Part shown: one piece after another, positions 7,356 through 14,979 of the stretch | Layout: the number at the start of each line of letters is the position of its first letter | Position numbering within the stretch: position 1 is the stretch's first letter | Assembly: GCA_964644705.1 (NCBI GenBank) | Contig: CAZXYF010000052.1 | Coordinates: forward strand, 1-18,335 | DNA length: 18,335 bases | Origin: CAZXYF01 sp964644705 | GTDB taxonomy: Bacteria > Planctomycetota > Brocadiia > SM23-32 | Reading direction: 5' to 3' | The notes under the pieces: model-generated | The model's input: the letters and a program-made list of their open reading frames with translations, nothing else | The model's database searches: none | Told to the model about the DNA's origin: nothing | Translations under genes and position numbers: made by a program

Positions 7356-7805
7356 ATGTTCCATCACGTACAGCAATTGCTGAATGACGCCATCATGTGG
7401 TTCTGGAACTGGATCGCGGAGGGCCACAACCAAGAATACGAGCGACATCGCCGCGGCCGAATCGCCGAAGAGGCCGTTACCAGCCGCCTCCGGGAGTGTG
7501 GTTACCGCATACTGGAACGCAACTTCACCTGCAAATCAGGAGAAATCGACATCATCGCTTTTCATGACGGCAAAGTGATTTTCGTGGAGGTTCGTTCGGT
7601 CACGGATCCGGCCCGGGTCGCTCCTCTCGCCTCGATCACGCCGCAGAAGCAGCAACGTATCATCCGTGCTGCCCAACGATATGCGACCATCCACAACCTG
7701 CGTGAGGAAAACGTCTTCCTGCGTTTCGACGCCGTGGGGGTGCATCGTGACCAGAAGGGGCAGATTACACGGATGAAACACGTTGTGGACGCCTTCCGGG
7801 CATGA
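7356..7805 (+). CDS. yraN: YraN family protein (UPF0102), predicted nuclease fold
   Basis: Small cytoplasmic protein of the UPF0102/YraN family, which has a restriction-endonuclease-like PD-(D/E)xK fold but no firmly established role. The typical order is visible: GRIAEEAV..LRECGYRILERNF, then GEIDII with the acidic residue, then VIFVEVR with the second acidic residue and a basic residue, followed by ITPQKQQRIIRAAQRYA. Arg in place of Lys in EVR also occurs in E. coli YraN. The ATG at 7356 gives 149 aa. About 25 residues precede the conserved block, and the region has no strong ribosome site, so starts at 7395 (ATG) or 7305 (TTG) remain possible. It is divergent from sppA and convergent with the glycosyltransferase gene, with only 17 bp between the stops. 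Confidence 0.88.
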   Translation: MFHHVQQLLNDAIMWFWNWIAEGHNQEYERHRRGRIAEEAVTSRLRECGYRILERNFTCKSGEIDIIAFHDGKVIFVEVRSVTDPARVAPLASITPQKQQRIIRAAQRYATIHNLREENVFLRFDAVGVHRDQKGQITRMKHVVDAFRA

Positions 7806-7807
7806 AT

Positions 7808-7822
7808 TGGCCCTTTTGGCCA
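7808..7822. terminator. Possible short bidirectional terminator
   Basis: TGGCC (7808-7812) and GGCCA (7818-7822) form a 5-bp stem with loop CTTTT exactly between the two convergent stop codons. The stem is short and lacks a clear downstream T-run on either strand, so the call rests mainly on position. Confidence 0.3.
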
Positions 7823-9586
7823 TCAATCTGAGTCTCCCACCCCATCATTGCCCTCCGGTGTTTTTTCCGTCCTTCGGAGAACGTAAATAGCTCGTTTACG
7901 TCGGGCCGATTCCAATACGCTCTCCCGATCGAGCCGGAAATCGTCTCCCAACCGTCGTTCCAGATGTTTCGCGTGTCTGGGCGAAACGAGAAACGCCACC
8001 TGCCTTCCCTCGCGCATGTAAGAGGAAGCGATATTGACTAACTTCTGCCTCAACTCTTTCCGGCTGGCATCCTCGTAAAACCGGCGAAAACGTTTTGTGC
8101 GCGACGGTTGGCGACGTGGCCGCAGGCCTCGGTTCCGTTTTATTCGATCCTGGGCATAGCCGGGTCGAAACGCCCTCAGTTCGTAGAGTCGGAAATGGGC
8201 GCGTACACCCAGATGGTATTTAAGAGAGTCGGGAACAAAAATCACCGCGTCATCCTCAAGTTCCGCTGTAAGCGTCCGCCCTATCCTGGCCAATCTGACG
8301 CGGCCGTGGTGGCCCCATTTACCCTCATAAACTCTTTGTACGCCACGGTAGTTCATCAGCAGAGTCAGCCCGCAGAGCACGAGTGCTCCCAGCCATTTCC
8401 CGCTCCGTCTGGATAGCTTTCCCGTGACCGCGTATGCGGTCCCCACCAAAACCGGCAGGGTGACAATCATGAACCTGTAATAGACGATCCCCGCCTGCGC
8501 CCAGTAGTAGCCGCTGTAACAGAGGTAAACGGGCAGACACCACAACACTCGCATAACGCGCTCAGTCCAGTTTCCCACCCCCACTAACCCAATCAGAGCC
8601 ACGGGCAACACGACCGGCAGAACCTCGTTATACATTCCCCGGGCCAGCATCTGATAGTTATCCGCAAAATGCGACCAGGAAAATGCCGATTGTTCTCCTG
8701 ACAGGTGATATCCGGTAGTCAATATCCCACCAAACACAACCCCGTTATACACCAACAACAACACCGGGAAGACAAGACCGGCGGAGACGAGAGAGAGGGT
8801 CGCCCGAGGATGATAGGACCCTTCGCGCCAATCCTGAATCAATCGAGACAACAGAGCCACGGCCACAACAAGTGCCATTAAAACCGTGGTGTGCCGGATA
8901 GTTGCCGCAAAGCCAATGAGCAGGCCGGCTGCAACAGCCCATCCCACACCGGGCTCCCGATACCATTTCCACAAACAATATGCCCCCCACGTCACGAAGC
9001 ACAGATTGGGAATGTGGGTTAGAAGATACCCGGAGTAAAAAAGATACATCCGTGTGGTGGCCAGGGTCAGTACCGCCAGAACGCTGGGAAACGTAGGCAT
9101 CCATAATCGAAAAAGCAAAAAAGCCCCCACCAGTGCCAGACCTCCCAGCAGCGGGCTGACCCAGAACATTGCCGTATCGCCCCCAATTGTATAAGCTCCA
9201 GCCAGCAAAATAGGATAACCGGGCGCAAATTTTGCAGTTACCAGTCCCTCCCTGTTCTCCACCCAAATATGATCATGAAACAGGAATTGGTCCGGTTGTT
9301 CGGTGAGGGGTAGCTCACAACGGGCAAAATGTTTGGCCATCCAGATGTAACCGTCGGGATCGGGCTCGGTATATGCGGCAGCAAAACTGTGCACCTGAAT
9401 GACCGTGTATCCAACCAGCACCCCCAGAAGCAGGGCATAACAGATCCCCAGCGGCCCCCAATCCCGAAGCCACGAAATTAGTTTTTTTAAATACCCGGTC
9501 ACGTTCGCCCCAATTGAGCTACATGTCTCCACGAGGCTGGACCAAGTTCTTGCCATGGTTTTATCGGCTGTATCCTTTCGCTCCAT
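7823..9586 (-). CDS. Integral membrane glycosyltransferase, GT-C / PMT-like family
   Basis: Polytopic membrane protein resembling the PMT_2/ArnT-type GT-C transferases, which use polyprenyl-phosphate sugars on the outer face of the inner membrane. The first hydrophobic segment is at about 44-68. The loop after it holds the acidic pair in EPDPDGY (Asp76, Asp78), the usual catalytic/metal site of GT-C enzymes. FAPGYPILLAG (120-130) matches the family (Y/F)xPGYPxxL signature. About nine further hydrophobic segments lie between 137 and 412. A basic soluble C-terminal domain of about 170 residues (413-587) has no recognisable fold. The ATG at 9586 has GAGG 5 nt upstream and overlaps the last 26 bp of the ankyrin gene, so translation is probably coupled. 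The acceptor (lipid A, glycan or protein) cannot be told from sequence. Confidence 0.8.
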   Translation of the reverse strand: MERKDTADKTMARTWSSLVETCSSIGANVTGYLKKLISWLRDWGPLGICYALLLGVLVGYTVIQVHSFAAAYTEPDPDGYIWMAKHFARCELPLTEQPDQFLFHDHIWVENREGLVTAKFAPGYPILLAGAYTIGGDTAMFWVSPLLGGLALVGAFLLFRLWMPTFPSVLAVLTLATTRMYLFYSGYLLTHIPNLCFVTWGAYCLWKWYREPGVGWAVAAGLLIGFAATIRHTTVLMALVVAVALLSRLIQDWREGSYHPRATLSLVSAGLVFPVLLLVYNGVVFGGILTTGYHLSGEQSAFSWSHFADNYQMLARGMYNEVLPVVLPVALIGLVGVGNWTERVMRVLWCLPVYLCYSGYYWAQAGIVYYRFMIVTLPVLVGTAYAVTGKLSRRSGKWLGALVLCGLTLLMNYRGVQRVYEGKWGHHGRVRLARIGRTLTAELEDDAVIFVPDSLKYHLGVRAHFRLYELRAFRPGYAQDRIKRNRGLRPRRQPSRTKRFRRFYEDASRKELRQKLVNIASSYMREGRQVAFLVSPRHAKHLERRLGDDFRLDRESVLESARRKRAIYVLRRTEKTPEGNDGVGDSD

Positions 9587-10244
9587 GGCGCCTCAGAATC
9601 TCGGCCACCTTATCATTCAACTCCATCCGGGCGATATCCAGCGGCTTCTGATTGGCCTGATCGGGAATGTTCAGGTTAGCCCCGTTATTGGCCAGCACAC
9701 GCGTGGTTTTCGGATAACCTTTATCAGCGGCCCAGTGCAATGCCGTTCGTCCGTCCGCATCGGTTATATCCGGATTGGCGCCATTCTGTACCAGCAATTC
9801 CACCAGTGTCGGGTAACCCCGTTGAGCCGCAATAAGCAGGGGGGTCATACGACGATCATTTGTCACATTCGGTTCCGCCCCCGCAATGATGAGGGCACGG
9901 GCTGAATTCACGTTGTTCTCAAAGCATGCAATATGAAGGGGGGTGTTTTCGTCTTCATCCTGCACATTCAGGTTCGCGCCCGCTTCGGCGAGCACCTCGA
10001 TACTCTCCGGCTCATTACTGAAAGCTGCTCCGTGCAGTGGGGAACGTCCCTCTGAGTCGGTCTTATCTTTCAGTTCGGGGCGAAACCACATGAGCAACCG
10101 CAACCGCATTGTGCTTCCGGCGCGGGCAGTTTTATGGGCCGTCTTCGTTCCCCACACAGTCTGCAAAACCAGAGATACGGCAATGATTGCAATAAGAACG
10201 ATCACACCGATAATCACAAGGCGCTGCGCTTTCGTTTTCGACAT
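9561..10244 (-). CDS. Membrane-anchored ankyrin-repeat protein
   Basis: The protein has 227 residues. After a short basic start (MSKTKAQR) one hydrophobic segment spans about 9-29 and probably anchors it in the inner membrane. From about residue 68 five consecutive ankyrin units of about 33 residues follow. Three carry the TPLH-type turn (SPLHGAA, NTPLHIA, RTALHWA), and the two others read MTPLLIA and QKPLDIA. Each unit ends in a GAN/GAE/GAK-type helix end. Ankyrin domains bind other proteins and no enzyme motif is present. The start has a very strong ribosome site (GGAGGAGG, 7 nt upstream). The gene leads a two-gene unit with the GT-C glycosyltransferase, so a role as partner or scaffold of that enzyme is a reasonable guess. 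Confidence 0.85.
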   Translation of the reverse strand: MSKTKAQRLVIIGVIVLIAIIAVSLVLQTVWGTKTAHKTARAGSTMRLRLLMWFRPELKDKTDSEGRSPLHGAAFSNEPESIEVLAEAGANLNVQDEDENTPLHIACFENNVNSARALIIAGAEPNVTNDRRMTPLLIAAQRGYPTLVELLVQNGANPDITDADGRTALHWAADKGYPKTTRVLANNGANLNIPDQANQKPLDIARMELNDKVAEILRRHGAKGYSR

Positions 10245-10381
10245 GCTATAACCTCCTCCATATCTCAGATTGAACCAGTCACCACATCATGACCATATTT
10301 TCTTTTCCAGGACCATCCGATGCAAACACACGACCGGTACAGCCGCGGAAGAGGCCCATTTACGGACCTCCCAAACTGCCC

Positions 10382-10426
10382 GCCAGAAAACATCGGAATT
10401 CTGGCAATTTGATTTTAATGTTAAAA
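10382..10426. repeat. Two adjacent palindromes upstream of the sulfatase cluster
   Basis: GCCAGAA (10382-10388) pairs with TTCTGGC (10399-10405). Eight bases later TTTTAA and TTAAAA (10413-10426, 2-bp centre) form a second palindrome. Both lie 70-115 bp before the -35 box of the plus-strand promoter, where activator or repressor sites often occur. The first stem followed by AATTTGATTTT also looks like a weak plus-strand terminator, although no plus-strand gene precedes it. Confidence 0.4.
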
Positions 10427-10496
10427 CCGTAAAAATGCCAGTAGCATCCATAGCGACGAGGCCGTTCAGTCCATGGATGCCCTTTCGTTTGCCAGT

Positions 10497-10524
10497 TTGA
10501 CATTCTTGTCACGACGGTTAGTAT
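10497..10524 (+). promoter_or_regulatory. Sigma70-type promoter of the sulfatase cluster
   Basis: TTGACA (10497-10502) and TAGTAT (10519-10524) are separated by 16 bp. This is the best promoter match in the window and predicts an RNA start near 10531, about 54 nt before the sulfatase ATG. A perfect inverted repeat, TGACA and TGTCA with a 4-bp centre (10498-10511), overlaps the -35 box and could be a repressor operator. Confidence 0.55.
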
Positions 10525-10584
10525 CATCCGCAACAATAATTCGACATTTCCCCCTACTTTCACGCACGTACAATTGAGTTGACC

Positions 10585-12054
10585 ATGAGTGAACACCCCA
10601 ACGTAGTCCTGATCTATGCTGATGACCTTGGTTTTGGTGATGTCGGTTGTTACGACGACCGTTGCCAGATACCCACACCAAACATCGATTCTCTGGCGGA
10701 AAAAGGAATTCGGTTCACCAACGCCCATGCGCCGGACACGATCTGCAGTCCGAGCCGATACGGCATACTGACCGGACGATACTCGTGGCGGACCTCCCGC
10801 AAAACGGGTAATCCGGCTCCTGGTGAACAACCCTGGATCGATGCCGACCGCACCACACTGGCCTCCATGCTGAAGGACTGCGGCTACGATACGGCCGCGC
10901 TGGGCAAATGGGGATTGGGAGCTGACTGGGAAAATGCCGCACGGCCCGAACGGGAGGGACTGGACATCTCCCCTGATGCCATCGATTATTCCAAAAAAAT
11001 CCCCGTTGGTGAATGCGTGGGGTTCACCTACGACGATCTTCACCTCTGGTATGGCCGCGACTACTACGAAACGACCTACCCCTGCGGCCAGGAGGAAGGG
11101 GCCGCTGAAGAGACCGATGGCGGACGATGGTATTTCGAAAATGGTTGGAGCCTGGATGGTGAACCACGTTTCGAAGATTTCGATATGGAAGAAGCACAGA
11201 TGCACTACATCCGAAGGGCCGTGGACTACATCGACGCCAATGGCGGTCAGTCGCACGATCCAGCCTACAACGTCGATCCCGACTCCCCCTTCTTCCTCTA
11301 CTACGCTCCCCATATCCCCCACTGGCCTCATGTGCCGGCGCCCCGGTTCCAGGGAACGACGGATATGGGTTACTACGGGGATTTCGTGGTCGAACTGGAC
11401 TGGGCCGTGGGACAGATCATGGAGGCGCTGGAACGCAACGATATGGCGGACAATACGGTTGTGATCTTCTGCTCCGACAACGGTCCGGAACATCAGTGCT
11501 ACGATTACATCCAGGATTACGATCACTATTCCATGGGCGAATTACGCGGTATCAAACGCGATCTGTGGGAGGGAGGACATCGCACACCATTTATCCTCTC
11601 CTGGCCCGGCGAAGATGTGGAATCCCGCGTCTCCGAACGATTTCTGTCACAGACGGACATTATCGCAACACTCGCCGACTACCTGGATTATGACCTGGGA
11701 GATGACGCGGCCGAGGACAGCTTCAGCTTCCTCGATGAGTTGATCGTAGATCACTCGGTTCCCCGCCAGAGAGACGTGGCGATTTACCACAGTGCAACCG
11801 GGAAAATGGCCATCCGGAAAGGGCCGTGGGTGCTGGTGGATGCGCCCTCCGGTGACGACATTGGTGCGGAACCGGAGTGGTTCCGCGCAATGCGCGATGT
11901 CGAATCCCATGATCAGGAACGAGAGCTGTTCCACATCGGTCGTGATCCGCAGCAACGTGAAAACCTCTACGCGGACAAACCGGAGAAGGCCCGGGAATTG
12001 CTCGACCTGCTCCAGGATTTTATTGACGGGCAACGAACAGCACCACCCCGGTGA
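10585..12054 (+). CDS. Formylglycine-dependent sulfatase (arylsulfatase-type, S1)
   Basis: Alkaline-phosphatase superfamily sulfatase that hydrolyses sulfate esters after its active-site cysteine is oxidised to formylglycine. Numbered from the ATG at 10585, the metal-binding Asp pair is in YADDLG (13-14). The modification site is Cys54 in CSPSR, continued by LTGRY. Lys108 is in LGKWG, active-site histidines are in PHIPHW (His243, His246), the second metal pair is in CSDNG (298-299), and Lys324 is in GIKRDLWEGG. Length is 489 aa, normal for the family. No signal peptide or membrane segment is present, so it is probably cytoplasmic. A TTG two codons upstream is less likely than the ATG, and neither has a strong ribosome site. 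It is the first gene of the plus-strand cluster. The substrate is unknown; the beta-mannosidase neighbour suggests a sulfated glycan. Confidence 0.93.
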   Translation: MSEHPNVVLIYADDLGFGDVGCYDDRCQIPTPNIDSLAEKGIRFTNAHAPDTICSPSRYGILTGRYSWRTSRKTGNPAPGEQPWIDADRTTLASMLKDCGYDTAALGKWGLGADWENAARPEREGLDISPDAIDYSKKIPVGECVGFTYDDLHLWYGRDYYETTYPCGQEEGAAEETDGGRWYFENGWSLDGEPRFEDFDMEEAQMHYIRRAVDYIDANGGQSHDPAYNVDPDSPFFLYYAPHIPHWPHVPAPRFQGTTDMGYYGDFVVELDWAVGQIMEALERNDMADNTVVIFCSDNGPEHQCYDYIQDYDHYSMGELRGIKRDLWEGGHRTPFILSWPGEDVESRVSERFLSQTDIIATLADYLDYDLGDDAAEDSFSFLDELIVDHSVPRQRDVAIYHSATGKMAIRKGPWVLVDAPSGDDIGAEPEWFRAMRDVESHDQERELFHIGRDPQQRENLYADKPEKARELLDLLQDFIDGQRTAPPR

Positions 12055-12201
12055 TGGTTTCTATTTATCTTCCTCCGACAAATACAACACACCAATCAAC
12101 AAGACTCATTTTTGATCTCGATAATTCTACCATCTGCTGCTCTCAACGCAGACTGGCAACAAAAAACCCCCACTTTCCATACTCCGCACAGGATGATCGA
12201 T

Positions 12202-13347
12202 ATGATGACCAGCCGAGAACGACTTTTTGCAGCCATGCGCGGTGAACCGGTCGATCGCGTTCCCATCTGGATGCGCGAAGGATTTCCCCCCCAACGTCCC
12301 CTTCCCGAGGAAGACGATTTCTCCCGGGGCTGGATGGCCGATCCGCTCTATCAGGAACTGTATGAATATGTCGAACCGCATCGGGATCGGACTTTCGGCT
12401 GGGGAGGCGGCGGATTCAATCGCACGCTGATGATCCCATCCGATTACATAGACAACGAGGAGATCGAACGCACCGATGAACACGTGCGCAACCGCACGAT
12501 TGTTCGAACACCGGACAGGAACCTCACCTATCTCAATGAGCGGCAGCGGGGAAAGGCAACCGGCTGGAATCTTGAATATCCCGTGAAGTCAGTGGATGAT
12601 CTCCGTGCGCTGGCCGGAGTGCCGTTCGAGGTGGATCAGGAGGCTGTGGTCAATGCGTATGAATCTTATCTCGACGCGGAGGAACGGGCCGGTGAGGACG
12701 GTGCTCCATGGGCTTTCATCAGCTCCCCCATCGTGTGCATCAGCGGAGCGATGAAATTCGAGCTTTTTCTCCAGCTTTCAATCACCGAACGCGAGCTGTT
12801 CCATGAGTTGCTCGAAACAATTACGCAACGCAACCTGGCGATCCTGCGCGCCATCTTCAACCACGGCCCCATCGATTCGGTGTGGACCCTGGGCGGCAGC
12901 GAACAGTGCACTCCCCCCATGATGTCCCCCACCGCCTACGATGAGTTTGTCGTGCCCTATGACGGGCAGATCATAGATTTCCTGCACGACCACGGATGTC
13001 CCGTAAATATCCACTGCCACGGCAAGGTCTCCCACGCACTGGAATGCATGATCGAGGAGGAGGCCGACGGAACCGATCCGGTGGAACCTCCGCCGGACGG
13101 CGACACCACCTACGGGGAGGCCCGGAAGATCGCCGGGGATGATCTGACCCTGCTGGGCAATCTGGAATTCGATGATCTGGAACATAAAAAGCCGGCACAA
13201 ATTCGCGAACACGTCCGCGATCAGCTCTCCTGTGGAACCAACCGACTCATACTGACCACCAGCGCCGGCCCCATAAGCCAGGTCAGCCGACGGCTGGTGG
13301 ACAACTACAAAGCATGGATCGACGCGGCCCTCGAGTTCGGCTCCTGA
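12202..13347 (+). CDS. Uroporphyrinogen decarboxylase (UroD) family protein
   Basis: 381-residue TIM-barrel protein of the UroD/MtaA superfamily. The start MTSRERLFAAMRGEPVDRVP is the hallmark opening of the catabolic UroD-like group, and LLGNLEFDDL.. with a closing TSAGPI segment fits the C-terminal half. IHCHGK has His271, Cys272 and His273 at the place where MtaA-type methyltransferases have the zinc-binding HxC. No corrinoid protein or haem gene is nearby, so a role in haem synthesis is unlikely. It lies between two sulfatase genes on the same strand and probably serves the same catabolic route. A methyltransferase or demethylase role is speculation. The ATG at 12202 is chosen because AGGA lies 8 nt upstream; the frame is open to a TTG at 12112, but that stretch has no family similarity. 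Confidence 0.85.
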   Translation: MMTSRERLFAAMRGEPVDRVPIWMREGFPPQRPLPEEDDFSRGWMADPLYQELYEYVEPHRDRTFGWGGGGFNRTLMIPSDYIDNEEIERTDEHVRNRTIVRTPDRNLTYLNERQRGKATGWNLEYPVKSVDDLRALAGVPFEVDQEAVVNAYESYLDAEERAGEDGAPWAFISSPIVCISGAMKFELFLQLSITERELFHELLETITQRNLAILRAIFNHGPIDSVWTLGGSEQCTPPMMSPTAYDEFVVPYDGQIIDFLHDHGCPVNIHCHGKVSHALECMIEEEADGTDPVEPPPDGDTTYGEARKIAGDDLTLLGNLEFDDLEHKKPAQIREHVRDQLSCGTNRLILTTSAGPISQVSRRLVDNYKAWIDAALEFGS

Positions 13348-13390
13348 TTACGGCCCAGCAGCCATAATACGCTCGCCGGATTACTTTACA

Positions 13391-13402
13391 AATCGCGATT
13401 TC
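13391..13402. promoter_or_regulatory. 12-bp palindrome before sulfatase 2
   Basis: AAATCGCGATTT is a perfect uninterrupted palindrome 38 bp before the second sulfatase ATG, in the 93-bp gap after the UroD-family gene. It overlaps a TTTACA that could serve as a -35 box, though no good -10 follows. It may be a transcription-factor site; there is no other copy in the window's intergenic regions that I could find. Confidence 0.35.
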
Positions 13403-13440
13403 TCTTTACCACAATTACGACGCGATCAGGAACCCTCCCA

Positions 13441-14979
13441 ATGAGTTCTTCACAACCAAACGTCCTTTTCCTGTTCTCCGATGAACACAATGCCAAATGT
13501 CTGGGACACGCCGAGCGCTCCCGGGTAAAAACCCCCAACCTCGACCGTTTGGCCGGCGAGGGCGTCCGGTTCAGCCGGGCAATATCGCAGAATCCCATCT
13601 GCACACCCTCCCGTATCTGCTTTGCCTCGGGACAGTACTGTCACAACCACGGGTATTACGGTCTGGCATACTCTCAGGATTCTCCCCGTCTGGTGGATAA
13701 CATCCCCCACATCTACGGGAATTTCAAACGGGCGGGCTACCGTGTTGGAGCGGTGGGCAAAAGCCACCTCCCACCGCGGTGGATTGAAGATTCCTGCGAC
13801 CGACTCGTACACCACAAAGGCGACGAAAAAGGGTATCCCGCTTTCCTGCGGGATCACAACATCCCGATCGAAAAAAGCGCCACCCTCAGCTGGAATGAAA
13901 TGAGTCGGGACCGGTTCAGCCATGATTTTGGACCCGATAATCTGCCCTATGAACAGAGCATGGAACACTGGCAGGCCCGGGAGGCAATCGATTTCCTCGA
14001 ACAACACGGTAATCAGGATGATCCTTTTTTCCTGCAGGTCGGATTTCAACGACCCCATACCCCGTGCACGCCGTCCCCGCGATTCTGGGACATGTATCCC
14101 GAAGAGAATCTGACTCTGCCACCGAACACCCATGGTGAGATTGAGGACAAACCGCCCTTTTTGCAAAAGGTACGAGAACAACGGGAGGAGATGCCGCCGG
14201 AGAAATTCAGGACCGAACCCCGCACCTACCGGGGAGCTTTGCGTCGCTATCTCAGGGGGTATTACGGTTGCATCAGCCAGATGGACCACGCCATCGGCAA
14301 AATACTGGACTACCTCGAACGCAACGATCTCGCTGAGAATACGATCGTGATCTATTCCTCCGATCACGGCGATTACGCCATTGAACACGGGATCACCGAA
14401 AAAGCACCGGGCATCTGCTCCGATGCGGTCTGCCGCATCCCGTTCATCTGCAGGTGGCCGGGCCGATTCCCTGCGGCACAGAAATCAACTCATCTCGTGG
14501 AGAGCGTGGACCTGGCCCCCACTCTGTGCGCCCTTGCCGATCTTCCGTCCATGCCCACCGCAGACGGACACGACATCACACGCCTGCTGGAGGGTAAGAA
14601 CCAACCCGTCCGCGACATCGCCGTGACGGAAAACCCGCTCTCCCGATCCATACGCACCCGTCGATATCGCATGGTTCACTATCCCCCCGAGATGGAACAG
14701 GGGCAGCATCGCGGCGACCTGTACGATATGAAGGATGACCCGTGGGAGACCAACAACCTGTTTCAAGATCCCGAATATGGCGACGTGGTGCAGGATTTGC
14801 AACGACGTTTCATCAACTGGCTCACCTCCACAACTCGCGTCGTGTCCACACACCCACCGGTCGATTCCGATGGTTCCCTCTACAGTAACGCACCCAATTA
14901 CCATCGTGTCGATGACGATGGGAAACGTGGCCTCCCTTATTTGAGGCAGGTCCGCGACCAGGAAAACAATTACCTCTGA
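13441..14979 (+). CDS. Formylglycine-dependent sulfatase, second copy (divergent)
   Basis: 512-residue alkaline-phosphatase superfamily sulfatase, clearly a different subfamily from the upstream sulfatase. Metal ligands are in FSDEH (Asp14). The formylglycine site is Cys54 in CTPSR, Lys107 is in VGKSH, His206 is in RPHTP, and the second metal pair is in SSDHGD (Asp308, His309), with Lys321 following. The usual TGR that completes the sulfatase signature is SGQ here (residues 63-65), a mild deviation. DHG rather than DNG is found in the choline-sulfatase / phosphonate-monoesterase-like branch, so the substrate may differ from that of the first sulfatase. No signal peptide is visible. AGGA 8 nt upstream supports the ATG. 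The C-terminal 60 residues are family-poor. It lies 93 bp after the UroD-family gene. Confidence 0.92.
   Translation: MSSSQPNVLFLFSDEHNAKCLGHAERSRVKTPNLDRLAGEGVRFSRAISQNPICTPSRICFASGQYCHNHGYYGLAYSQDSPRLVDNIPHIYGNFKRAGYRVGAVGKSHLPPRWIEDSCDRLVHHKGDEKGYPAFLRDHNIPIEKSATLSWNEMSRDRFSHDFGPDNLPYEQSMEHWQAREAIDFLEQHGNQDDPFFLQVGFQRPHTPCTPSPRFWDMYPEENLTLPPNTHGEIEDKPPFLQKVREQREEMPPEKFRTEPRTYRGALRRYLRGYYGCISQMDHAIGKILDYLERNDLAENTIVIYSSDHGDYAIEHGITEKAPGICSDAVCRIPFICRWPGRFPAAQKSTHLVESVDLAPTLCALADLPSMPTADGHDITRLLEGKNQPVRDIAVTENPLSRSIRTRRYRMVHYPPEMEQGQHRGDLYDMKDDPWETNNLFQDPEYGDVVQDLQRRFINWLTSTTRVVSTHPPVDSDGSLYSNAPNYHRVDDDGKRGLPYLRQVRDQENNYL

Larger units (their letters stand above)
10245..10584. other. 340-bp divergent intergenic region
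   Basis: This separates the ankyrin/glycosyltransferase unit (minus) from the sulfatase cluster (plus). It contains an inverted repeat GCCAGAA/TTCTGGC (10382-10405, 10-nt spacer), an AT palindrome TTTTAA-TG-TTAAAA (10413-10426) and a promoter at 10497-10524. Short open frames on both strands have no recognisable similarity and no good ribosome site, so I do not call a gene here. Confidence 0.5.

Noticed and set aside
10360..11526. 388-codon open frame on the minus strand
   Set aside because: It is mostly antisense to the first sulfatase, has no recognisable domain, and its end in the intergenic region shows no similarity that I know.
13450..14388. 312-codon open frame on the minus strand
   Set aside because: It is antisense to the second sulfatase and shows no domain features.
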